Assembly: GCF_010093025.1 (NCBI RefSeq)
Contig: NZ_CP048114.1
Location: 1,054,001 to 1,118,000 of the forward strand
Reading direction: 5' to 3'
From: Edaphobacter sp. 12200R-103
GTDB lineage: Bacteria; Acidobacteriota; Terriglobia; Terriglobales; Acidobacteriaceae
DNA length: 64,000 bases
The notes under the pieces were generated by a model. It did not search any database. It was not told the origin of the DNA and saw only the letters and a program-made list of their open reading frames with translations. The position numbers and the translations under genes were made by a program. Positions within the stretch are counted from its first letter, which is position 1. Every line of letters starts with the position of its first letter. Positions 17,360 through 25,154 of this stretch are shown here, piece by piece.

Positions 17360-19735
17360 CTACTGGTTTCCACCGCCCTGTGGCGATCCGCCACCGCTAC
17401 CACCACGGCGACCTCCGCGGCGGCGGCGACCGGGACGGCGCTGTCCTGCAGGCTTGGGAGAGCTTCCCTGGGGCGCGCCTTCAGCACGGTTGAAGTTGGG
17501 CTCTTCTTCGCCCTCTTCATCGCCTTCCTCGAAGTCTTCTTCGTCTTCGGCTCCCTCCTGGTCCGGCAGTTGTGCCTGCTGAGCAGGACGCTGACGTCCG
17601 TCACCATCAGGAGCCTGCGCGACCGGGTCCGGCAATCCCAGCTTGGCGCGCTGTTCCCGCAGAACGGCCTTGCGTGAAAGCTTGATCCGATTGCCTTCGA
17701 TCGCCAATACCTTCACCAGGATCTGATCGCCCTCGCGAAGCTCGTCTTTTACATCCTTGACGCGATGCTCTGCAATCTCGGAGACATGCAGCAGACCGTC
17801 TGTTCCGGGGAAGATCTCGACAAAGGCGCCGAACTCTGCGATACGGACAACCTTACCCAGGTAGGTCTTACCGACCTCAGGAACGGCCGTCAGATCGTTG
17901 ATCATCTGAATCGCGCGCTCCAGTCCCTCTGCATCGGTCGAGGCTACGTTCACCCGGCCTGTATCATCGACATCGATCTTGACGCCGGTCGCATCGATAA
18001 TCCCGCGAATGACCTTGCCGCCGGGTCCGATCAGATCGCGAATCTTGTCGGTAGGAATCTGCATCGTGTGGATGCGGGGAGCAAACTTCGATTTCTCCTG
18101 GTTCGCCCCGGCAATCACGGCATCCATCTTGTCCAGCAGAAAAATCCGTCCGCGACGTGCCTGTTCAAGGGCCTCACGCATAATCTGCGGCGTAATTCCC
18201 ATGATCTTGATGTCCATCTGCAGGGCAGTGATGCCATTCCGCGTTCCGGCAACCTTGAAGTCCATGTCGCCGTAGTGGTCTTCCGCGCCCGCGATGTCGG
18301 ACAGGATGGCATACTTATCGCCTTCCATCACCAGACCCATCGCCACGCCGGCGACAGAACCCTTCAACGCGATGCCAGCTTGCATCAGCGACAGGGACGC
18401 ACCACAGACCGTAGCCATCGACGACGATCCGTTCGATTCCAGAATGTCCGAGACTACGCGCAGGGTGTATGGCGACTCATCTTCCCCGGGAAGAACGGCC
18501 TCAATGGCTCGCGAAGCAAGCGCACCATGACCGATCTCTCGCCGGCCAACCCCGGTCATGCGGCCAACTTCGCCCACTGAGAAGGGCGGGAAGTTGTAGT
18601 GGAGCATAAAGCGCTTCTTGATCTCGCCTTCGTAGCTCTCCAGTCGCTGAGCATCGTCCGGCGTTCCCAGGGTCGCCGAAACCAGCGCCTGGGTCTCCCC
18701 GCGGGTGAACAGAGAGGAGCCGTGCACGCGAGGCAGGACTCCTACCTCGATGGAGATCTGGCGAATCTCGTCGAAGGCGCGGTGATCCGGGCGAATGCGA
18801 TCGTTCAAAACCTGTTCGCGGAAGATGTTCTCGCGCAACAGCTCATAATACTTGCTCAGCTTCTTTGCGGACTCAGTATCGTCGGCTGGAATTTCGGCCT
18901 TCAGTTCATCCTTAAGCGCCTTCACCTTGGCATAACTCTCGGCCTTGGGATGCTTCTTCGTATCCAGCGCGTCCGCCAGCCGGGCGCCGATCTTCGACTT
19001 CAGAGAGCTCAGGTACTCGGTATCGATCACCGGTGCGCTAACCAGGCGCTTCTGCTTCCCTGCCCTCGCTACCAGATCCTCGATCGCAGCGCAGATCTTC
19101 TTGATCTCGCCGTGGGCAAACTCGATCGCATCTACGACACGGTCTTCCGTAATCTCGCGCGCTCCGGACTCGATCATCACGATGCCGTCCTTCGTACCGA
19201 CGACCATGATGTTCAGCCTGCTCTTCTCGCGCTCCGCATACGTCGGATTCACGATGAACTGATCGTCGACGATACCGATGCGAACAGCTCCTACCGGCCC
19301 GTGAAAGGGAATGTCGCTCAGGGCCAGGGCGCAGCTTGCGCCGTTGATCCCCAGGACATCGGGATCGTTTTCGCGGTCAGCCGAATAGACAAACGCAACC
19401 ACCTGGGTCTCATTACGGAAGCCCTCGGGAAACAGCGGACGGATCGGGCGGTCGATCTGACGGCTGGTAAGAATCTCCTTCTCGCTCGGCCGTCCCTCAC
19501 GCTTGATGAAGCCGCCGGGTATGCGTCCACCGGCATAGGTAAATTCGCGATACTCCACCGTCAGCGGGAAGAAGTCGATGCCTTCCTTTGGCTCTGGAGA
19601 AGCGACGGCGGTCGCCAGGACGACGTTGTCTCCGCTCGAAGTCAGGGCTGCGCCGGAGGCCTGCTTGGCCATGCGCCCCGTCTCGAACTTGATCTGCTTG
19701 CCACCTGCAAGCTCTACTATTACCTCTTGCTTCAT
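17360..19735 (-). CDS. pnp: Polyribonucleotide nucleotidyltransferase (PNPase)
   Basis: The product is a 3'-to-5' phosphorolytic exoribonuclease, 791 residues, acting on mRNA in the cytoplasm. It has two RNase PH-like cores (start [20 protein letters not shown]; active-site region [12 protein letters not shown]), a KH domain ([16 protein letters not shown]) and an S1 domain ([20 protein letters not shown]). The last ~90 residues are unusual. An acidic stretch ([19 protein letters not shown]) is followed by an Arg/Gly-rich end ([19 protein letters not shown]), which resembles RNA- or partner-binding tails. It follows rpsO on the same strand, the classical arrangement. Confidence 0.97.
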   Translation of the reverse strand: MKQEVIVELAGGKQIKFETGRMAKQASGAALTSSGDNVVLATAVASPEPKEGIDFFPLTVEYREFTYAGGRIPGGFIKREGRPSEKEILTSRQIDRPIRPLFPEGFRNETQVVAFVYSADRENDPDVLGINGASCALALSDIPFHGPVGAVRIGIVDDQFIVNPTYAEREKSRLNIMVVGTKDGIVMIESGAREITEDRVVDAIEFAHGEIKKICAAIEDLVARAGKQKRLVSAPVIDTEYLSSLKSKIGARLADALDTKKHPKAESYAKVKALKDELKAEIPADDTESAKKLSKYYELLRENIFREQVLNDRIRPDHRAFDEIRQISIEVGVLPRVHGSSLFTRGETQALVSATLGTPDDAQRLESYEGEIKKRFMLHYNFPPFSVGEVGRMTGVGRREIGHGALASRAIEAVLPGEDESPYTLRVVSDILESNGSSSMATVCGASLSLMQAGIALKGSVAGVAMGLVMEGDKYAILSDIAGAEDHYGDMDFKVAGTRNGITALQMDIKIMGITPQIMREALEQARRGRIFLLDKMDAVIAGANQEKSKFAPRIHTMQIPTDKIRDLIGPGGKVIRGIIDATGVKIDVDDTGRVNVASTDAEGLERAIQMINDLTAVPEVGKTYLGKVVRIAEFGAFVEIFPGTDGLLHVSEIAEHRVKDVKDELREGDQILVKVLAIEGNRIKLSRKAVLREQRAKLGLPDPVAQAPDGDGRQRPAQQAQLPDQEGAEDEEDFEEGDEEGEEEPNFNRAEGAPQGSSPKPAGQRRPGRRRRGGRRGGSGGGSPQGGGNQ

Positions 19736-19801
19736 CGTGTCTCTCTCTTTTCTCTCTATCGTTGGAAACTTGCTTTTCGCGTCTTCCGAATCGCGGGCGC
19801 G

Positions 19802-19852
19802 AAAAAGTGCAGCTTGCCGCCGGCCCCTAAAAGACCGCCTGCGCGCTGCACT
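19802..19852 (-). terminator. Stem-loop with T-run between rpsO and pnp
   Basis: Arms 19806-19813 and 19845-19852 (AGTGCAGC/GCTGCACT) are perfect reverse complements around a 31-base G+C-rich loop, followed on the minus strand by TTTT. It probably works as a leaky terminator or processing site within the rpsO-pnp unit. The rest of the 313-base spacer shows nothing else I can name. Confidence 0.45.
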
Positions 19853-20048
19853 CTATGAAAGGAAACATGGGACAGCCTTGCCCGACCGTAAAAGGTTGTT
19901 CAGCCGTCATGGCAAACCGATCGAATGCCACGAGTGTCTTCATGAGCGGCTCTCGCCGCAAGACGCTCTCAAGCGCTGAACGAAACCTGCCGCCGGAATA
20001 AAACGGGCCAAGCATGATTCCATGGTTTTCGATAATGTCTCCGGAGGT

Positions 20049-20315
20049 TTACTTGCGGATACCCAGCTTGCCGATCACTTCACGGTAGCGGTCTGCATCG
20101 CACTTCTTCAGATAGTCCAGCAGACGACGGCGCTTGCTTACGAGCATCAGCAGTCCGCGACGCGATCCGTGGTCCTTCTTGTGCGTCTTGAAGTGCTCCG
20201 TCAGTTCTCCAATGCGTTCACTCAAAATCGCAATCTGAACTTCGGGACTTCCCGTGTCGGAGTCGTGGGTGCGAAACTTCGCAATAAGTTCTGTCTTCTT
20301 GGCGGGGGCTAGCAC
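20049..20315 (-). CDS. rpsO: Small ribosomal subunit protein S15
   Basis: The product has 88 residues, the normal length, with the S15 pattern [36 protein letters not shown] and LLDYLKK. It binds 16S rRNA in the 30S platform. The start is a GTG at 20315. AGGAG lies about 12 bases upstream, a rather long spacing. It precedes pnp, which is its usual neighbour. Confidence 0.97.
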   Translation of the reverse strand: MLAPAKKTELIAKFRTHDSDTGSPEVQIAILSERIGELTEHFKTHKKDHGSRRGLLMLVSKRRRLLDYLKKCDADRYREVIGKLGIRK

Positions 20316-20366
20316 AGCGTTCGTATACTCCTGATCTTCTTCTTATCCACTCTCAGTGTTCCAATA

Positions 20367-20395
20367 AGAATAACATTGCAACACCCTTGGGGCAA
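20367..20395 (-). promoter_or_regulatory. rpsO: Candidate promoter of rpsO
   Basis: On the minus strand TTGCCC (20395-20390) and TATTCT (20372-20367) are separated by 17 bases, about 50 bases upstream of the rpsO GTG. Confidence 0.45.
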
Positions 20396-20462
20396 TTGCG
20401 GGAAGCCTGCAAAAGTCTCTGCAGTTTCAGTGCTTGTAGCTCACTGCTTCGCGGGTGACTGC

Positions 20463-20693
20463 TCATCCCTCCTGGCTGGTCCCTGCGTATTCCTGCATCT
20501 CCGCTAGCCACTTCGAGAACCGCAGAATCTGCCCACGCTCACTCACCAGAAATTCCCAGAAGTCCTTTGGTTCGAGCGTCTCAGCCTTCTTGCCGGAATA
20601 CGTCTCCAATCTCCATCGGAGATACGGACTGCGCCATGGCTTCAGGCGGTAGCCTCGTGTCGCCTTCCACAGAAACCGGATTCCATTCAACAT
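20463..20693 (-). CDS. Small conserved protein of unknown function
   Basis: The product is a basic, tryptophan-rich protein of 76 residues (MLNGIRFLWKATRGYRLKPW, RSPYLRWRLETYSG, DFWEFLVSERGQILRFSKWL). I associate this pattern with small conserved acidobacterial proteins but know no function. There is no signal peptide or membrane segment. It is divergently placed from the DinB-like gene at 20735. Confidence 0.65.
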   Translation of the reverse strand: MLNGIRFLWKATRGYRLKPWRSPYLRWRLETYSGKKAETLEPKDFWEFLVSERGQILRFSKWLAEMQEYAGTSQEG

Positions 20694-20734
20694 ATCTTCA
20701 GTGTACCCTCGGCTTAGGATCTTTTAGCCGGCAC

Positions 20735-21265
20735 ATGCACCCCACCCTTCGCAAACTGCACGACGACCTGTGTTCAACCATCACGGGACTCTCTCCGTCC
20801 GCGCTTCAGGCAAGGCCGCTTACTCGTCCGTCGTCCTGGAGCATCCTTCAGATCGCGCAGCATCTTCTCCTCACCTACGAATCGACTACGGCGTCAATCC
20901 AGGAGAGAGTGCGAAAAGGCGGCTCCACCCCACCCTCGGCAACTGCAAAGCAGCGAATCGGCCGATTCTTCGTCCTTCAACTTGGCTGGACCCCCGGCAG
21001 ACGCGAAGCTCCCGCCGATGTGAGGCCGGAAGCCTTCTTGCTGACCTCACTCACGGACGACCATCTCCTCTCGGAGATATCCACAGCTCTTAACACAATG
21101 GATTCCGTCCTCGCCGACGCAGAGAAGCACTTTGGCTCTTTTCGCTGCCAGGCTCACTTCGCTCTCGGACCGATGAGCATCGCGGACTGGCGACGTTTCC
21201 ATCTCAATCACAGCAGGCACCACATCCGGCAGATCCTTAAAATTCGGCGCATGCACAACAACTAA
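20735..21265 (+). CDS. DinB-like (DUF1569/DUF664-type) four-helix protein
   Basis: The product has 176 residues. The start MHPTLRKLHDDLCSTITGLS, PSSWSILQIAQHLLLTYEST with its metal-ligand-type histidine, and NHSRHHIRQILKIRRM at the end match the DinB/YfiT four-helix bundle, whose three histidines bind a divalent metal. Some relatives are thiol transferases, and the substrate here is unknown. Its 3' end overlaps the convergent neighbour by four bases. Confidence 0.72.
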   Translation: MHPTLRKLHDDLCSTITGLSPSALQARPLTRPSSWSILQIAQHLLLTYESTTASIQERVRKGGSTPPSATAKQRIGRFFVLQLGWTPGRREAPADVRPEAFLLTSLTDDHLLSEISTALNTMDSVLADAEKHFGSFRCQAHFALGPMSIADWRRFHLNHSRHHIRQILKIRRMHNN

Positions 21266-21675
21266 GATTCGCCTTCATCGAGATCTTCGGCGATTCGAAC
21301 AAATCTTCGGATATAGCGCAGCGGCTCGTCGCTGGCCGCCATCTCCCGCAGGTGGTAACGCCATACATCTTCTCTGGCGCTTCGGCGCGTGTAGGCCTTG
21401 CGCGTCACTACCTTCACCGTGCCATCCGGCATGGCCCTCGAAAACGTCTGGGTGGGGACCTGGAACGTGATCAGTTCGCCAGCCTTCCAGAAGTTTTGTG
21501 CAAATTCATGGGAGAAAAGCAGAGCGAAGTACCGTCTCTCACTGGCCAGCGTCTCAATCGCCTCCTGACCACTCACCCATTGGCGTCCGAGCCAGGAGAC
21601 GTACCATCGCTTGAATGCAAACCCGTTCTCACGGGCCTGCCCCACGAGCACCTGCAGAAGCTCCAACCGTGTCAT
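21262..21675 (-). CDS. Conserved hypothetical protein
   Basis: The product is a soluble basic protein of 137 residues with GQARENGFAFKRWYVSWLGR, SERRYFALLFSHEFAQNFWK and an Arg-rich middle. No family is recognised. The composition and codon use are those of a real gene. It is convergent with the DinB-like gene and shares four bases with it. Confidence 0.6.
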   Translation of the reverse strand: MTRLELLQVLVGQARENGFAFKRWYVSWLGRQWVSGQEAIETLASERRYFALLFSHEFAQNFWKAGELITFQVPTQTFSRAMPDGTVKVVTRKAYTRRSAREDVWRYHLREMAASDEPLRYIRRFVRIAEDLDEGES

Positions 21676-21749
21676 TCAGGACCTTCCCATCTCCGCGTTA
21701 AATTCAGGCAGCCTGAGTCTTTTAATAACGGCGAGGTTATAGTCTACGA

Positions 21750-23045
21750 ATGTCGCCGTCTAAATGGCTGATGGCCCTTACAAGAGACATAATGTATACC
21801 GCGCGCCCCACATTCTCTGCAATCGCTCTTCGCCTCAGTTGCCTTTGCACGTTGCTGCCGGTTCTGGCGATTGTTCTGGGAGCGCAGATTGCGTGCGCAC
21901 AGAATAAAGTTCTCCATACAGATCCGCTCAACCTTACTCCCGAGGTCCGCGAGGCACACGTACTCTTTTATAACCTCGACTACGACAATGCTCTCTCCCG
22001 CTTTGAGGCCATCGAGCGTGCTCATCCTCAGAACCCAATGGCCACAAACTATGTCCTGTTTACGATCATCTTTCGCGAACTCTACCATCAGGACCTCCTC
22101 GACACCACCTACTACGCACACGACTCCTTCCTTACCTCCAAGCGGAACGTCGACGTTCCCAAGGCCACCCGCGATCGCATCGAGCAGTTGACGGACCATG
22201 CCATTGATTTGGCCGACCAGCAGCTTAAGACCAACCCTAACGACGCCAATGCCTACTTCGCCCGTGGATACGCCCGCGGAATGCACGCCGCCTTCATCAC
22301 CCTGGTGGACCACAGCTTCATCTCCGCCGCACACCAGGGACTCTCTTCCCGCTCCGACAGCGAAGACGCTCTTCGTATCGATCCTGACTATGCCGATGCA
22401 AAGATGGCGGTCGGCATCCAGCAGTTTGCCGTGGCATCGCTGCCTCGATTTCTCCGGATCATGCTCGGAGTCACCGGGGTTACCGGAAGCAAAGAGAAAG
22501 GGCTGAACCTGCTCCGCGACTGTGCCGCCCACGGCATCGTCAATCCGGTCGAGTGCCGCACCGCGCTCTCCCTCTTCCTGCGGCACGACGGGCGGTACCC
22601 TGAAGCGCTGGCCGTCGAACGCGGACTTGCCCAGGAGTATCCGCACGATTACCTCTTCCGCCTGGAAGAGGCTAACCTTACCAAAGACAAGGGAGACGGC
22701 CCAGGCGCCATTGCCACTTATCAGCGCATCCTGCAGGATGCTCAAAACCCCGGCTACTTTATCGATGCTCGCCTGCAGATGACCTACTTTGGCCTGGCCG
22801 ATACTCTTCGCGGGCAGAACCGTACCGCCGAAGCCGCGCAAAACTATCTGAATGCCGCCGCACAGCCAAAATGCAGCGACTGGCTCAAGCGCCGGGCTCA
22901 GCTCAACGCCGGACAGATGTTCGACCTTCTGCACCAGCGCGATAAGGCTATCCAGCAGTACAAAGAGGCGGCGTCCGGGGGTGGAGATCAGTCCCAGGTC
23001 GACCTTGCCCGCAAATACCTCAAAACGCCTTATAAGGGTATCTGA
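21750..23045 (+). CDS. Exported tetratricopeptide-repeat protein
   Basis: The product has 431 residues. A signal peptide is visible (LSCLCTLLPVLAIVLGAQIA, cleaved near CAQN). Helical repeats of TPR type run through the mature part (YNLDYDNALSRFEAIERAHP, NPNDANAYFARGYARGMHAA, HDGRYPEALAVERGLAQEYP, HQRDKAIQQYKEAASGG). TPR proteins scaffold protein complexes, and the partner is unknown. ATG 21750 has only a distant GAGG and lies six bases after TATAGT, so either a leaderless start or an internal start at 21792 is possible. Confidence 0.78.
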   Translation: MSPSKWLMALTRDIMYTARPTFSAIALRLSCLCTLLPVLAIVLGAQIACAQNKVLHTDPLNLTPEVREAHVLFYNLDYDNALSRFEAIERAHPQNPMATNYVLFTIIFRELYHQDLLDTTYYAHDSFLTSKRNVDVPKATRDRIEQLTDHAIDLADQQLKTNPNDANAYFARGYARGMHAAFITLVDHSFISAAHQGLSSRSDSEDALRIDPDYADAKMAVGIQQFAVASLPRFLRIMLGVTGVTGSKEKGLNLLRDCAAHGIVNPVECRTALSLFLRHDGRYPEALAVERGLAQEYPHDYLFRLEEANLTKDKGDGPGAIATYQRILQDAQNPGYFIDARLQMTYFGLADTLRGQNRTAEAAQNYLNAAAQPKCSDWLKRRAQLNAGQMFDLLHQRDKAIQQYKEAASGGGDQSQVDLARKYLKTPYKGI

Positions 23046-23171
23046 GCGCCCTCGCGCAGCATAGCTGGCCTGTTTCAGCATCTTTTTGTCGGTCTGACCG
23101 ATGGAACTCCAGCCTTTCTACATCCGTACCCTCCAGTTGTGGCAAAATATTGATCTTCTGGAGACTCTCCC

Positions 23172-23492
23172 ATGTTCTGTACGCGATGCGGATCGAAGCT
23201 GGACCCAACCGCCCGTTTCTGCTCCTCCTGTGGGGCTCCTGTCAGCCAAAGCACAGCCTATCCGCCGCCGCCTCCTCCTCCCCCCTTCTCCACAGGACAG
23301 CTCTTTCGGCCACGCAATAACCGGATGATCGCCGGCGTCTGTGCAGCTTTCGCACAGCGCTATCAGTGGGACGTTACGATCGTCCGCATCATCACCGCAT
23401 TGATCTGTCTCAGCGGAGCCGGTGCTCTGGCGTACCTGATCGCCTGGATCATCATTCCTGAAGAGCCCTACGCTCTTCCGACGCAGGGCTGA
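23172..23492 (+). CDS. Zinc-ribbon/PspC-domain membrane protein
   Basis: The product has 106 residues. An N-terminal zinc ribbon (CTRCGSKLDPTARFCSSCG, two CxxC pairs) and a proline linker (PPPPPPPP) lead into a PspC domain (NNRMIAGVCAAFAQRYQWDV) with one transmembrane helix (VRIITALICLSGAGALAYLI). PspC proteins sense or respond to membrane stress in enterobacteria. No pspA/B is nearby, so the role here is inferred only. GGAG precedes ATG 23172. Confidence 0.85.
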   Translation: MFCTRCGSKLDPTARFCSSCGAPVSQSTAYPPPPPPPPFSTGQLFRPRNNRMIAGVCAAFAQRYQWDVTIVRIITALICLSGAGALAYLIAWIIIPEEPYALPTQG

Positions 23493-23607
23493 TCCTCTTT
23501 CTGCCCGTACTACCTCAGGGCTGAGTGGAAGAATCCCTGTATCCTTCTAGATAGCCGTCCATTCGCCCAACTCCGCAGCACCGTAAGAAAGAGAGAGCAT
23601 CTTCGTT

Positions 23608-24912
23608 TTGAGAAAGAAGCCCGCAGCCACTCCAGCGACAGCACCCGCCGCTTCCCGTCCCTTCGTCTATCGCAACAGGACACTTTACTGCGACAACATC
23701 AGCCTCTCCTCCCTGGCTGACGACTACGGTACGCCTCTCTACATCTACTCTGGCCGTCAGATCCTCGAGCGCTTTCAGCTCTTCCAGCACGCGTTTCAAG
23801 ACCGCCCCCACACCGTCTGCTACGCCGTCAAGGCCAACTCCTCACTCGCCATCCTTCGCCTCCTCGGCAAACAGGGTGCAGGCTTCGACATCGTCTCCGG
23901 CGGTGAGCTCGAGCGTGTCCGCCGCGCCCATAAACCCGCGCTCACGCGCGTCGTCTTCTCCGGTGTCGGCAAGCAGGCGTGGGAGATCGATGCCGCTCTC
24001 AAAGCCGACATCCTTCAGTTCAACGTAGAGTCCGAACAGGAGCTGGACTTGCTCGCTGCACGGGCCCAGGCCCTCGGCATCCGCGCCCGTTTCGCTCTCC
24101 GTGTAAATCCCGACGTCTTCGCCGAGACGCACCCCTACATCTCCACAGGCCTCAGCGAACACAAATTTGGCATCGACATCAAGGCAGCCCGTGTCATCTA
24201 TCGCCGCGCGATGCGCTCCAAATGGCTTGAGCCCTATGGCGTCTCCGTTCACATCGGCTCGCAGATTCGCAAGGTCGATCCCTTTGCCGCTGCCCTCGCT
24301 CGTGTAGAGGCGCTCGTCTCCCAGCTCCGCCGTGACGGCCACGATATCCGCACCGTCGATGCAGGCGGCGGCCTGGGCATCGATTACAGCGATGCTCCCT
24401 TCGACGCGGCCCACCAGGTCGAGCGCTATGCCGCTGCTCTGATCAAAGGTCTCGCCTCGGAAAAAGCTCACCTCCTCCTCGAGCCCGGGCGCTTCATCGT
24501 CGCCCAGGCCGGAGCCCTGCTCGCCAGCGTCCTCGTCGTCAAGAAAAATGGCTCCAAGACATTCGTCATCACCGACGCTGCCATGAACGACCTTATCCGT
24601 CCGGCACTCTATCACGCCCATCACGAGATCCTTCCCGTCCGTCAGCCCTCGGGCAAGGCCAAACTGATCACAGCCGATATCGTCGGCCCGGTCTGCGAGT
24701 CCGGCGACTTCTTCGCCCGCGACCGTGCCATCTCCGCTCTCAAGCCGGGCGACCTTGTCGCTTTGCTGGATGCAGGTGCCTATGGGATGACACAGTCGTC
24801 CAATTACAACTCCCGCATGCGCCCCGCTGAAGTCCTCATCGACGATGCAAAGGTAACGCTGATCCGCCGCCGCGAGACGATGCGCGATCTTCTGGCTCCG
24901 GAGATCATCTAG
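23608..24912 (+). CDS. lysA: Diaminopimelate decarboxylase
   Basis: The product is a PLP enzyme making L-lysine from meso-diaminopimelate, 434 residues. The PLP lysine is in CYAVKANSSLAIL, the phosphate loop is DAGGGLGIDY, EPGRFIVAQAG forms part of the active site, and the second-subunit cysteine is in VCESGDFFARDR. The reading frame starts at TTG 23608. No in-frame ATG before the conserved fold gives a better start, and upstream is GAGAGAG at long spacing. It stands alone, without dap genes. Confidence 0.95.
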   Translation: MRKKPAATPATAPAASRPFVYRNRTLYCDNISLSSLADDYGTPLYIYSGRQILERFQLFQHAFQDRPHTVCYAVKANSSLAILRLLGKQGAGFDIVSGGELERVRRAHKPALTRVVFSGVGKQAWEIDAALKADILQFNVESEQELDLLAARAQALGIRARFALRVNPDVFAETHPYISTGLSEHKFGIDIKAARVIYRRAMRSKWLEPYGVSVHIGSQIRKVDPFAAALARVEALVSQLRRDGHDIRTVDAGGGLGIDYSDAPFDAAHQVERYAAALIKGLASEKAHLLLEPGRFIVAQAGALLASVLVVKKNGSKTFVITDAAMNDLIRPALYHAHHEILPVRQPSGKAKLITADIVGPVCESGDFFARDRAISALKPGDLVALLDAGAYGMTQSSNYNSRMRPAEVLIDDAKVTLIRRRETMRDLLAPEII

Positions 24913-24984
24913 AGTTGTATTCACCTATCCATGCGGACTTTGGGTGAGCCAATCGTCAGTCGGGTATCCTCAGGGCTCTTCAAG

Positions 24985-25080
24985 GTGTCATCCTGGGCGA
25001 AGCGCGTAAGTGGGAAGTCGAAGGATCTGCGGGTGGAATGGTGGCCGAAGCCAGCAGATCGCCGTCGACCCAACACACCT
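24985..25080. repeat. Degenerate interspersed repeat (GTCATCCTG family)
   Basis: The spacer 24913-25154 contains GTGTCATCCTGGGCGAAGCG, a GTCGAAGGATCTGC block and an inverted GATCTGC/GCAGATC pair. The same GTCATCCTG/GGATC wording appears in the larger palindrome at 49759-49871. I read it as an eroded copy of an intergenic repeat family. Otherwise the spacer shows nothing codable. Confidence 0.4.
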
Positions 25081-25154
25081 GGGCTCTTATGACGCATCAC
25101 AATAGATAGACGCTCTGTACGGCTTTGCTGTCCAGAGCGCCTGCACCTTCGCGC

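Noticed and set aside
18599..19858. 419-codon plus-strand frame across pnp
   Set aside because: It is antisense to pnp and also runs over the pnp start region. No domain was recognised.
21744..23081. 445-codon minus-strand frame across the TPR gene
   Set aside because: The plus-strand product has a signal peptide and TPR repeats. The minus product has low-complexity Val/Gly runs and no family pattern.
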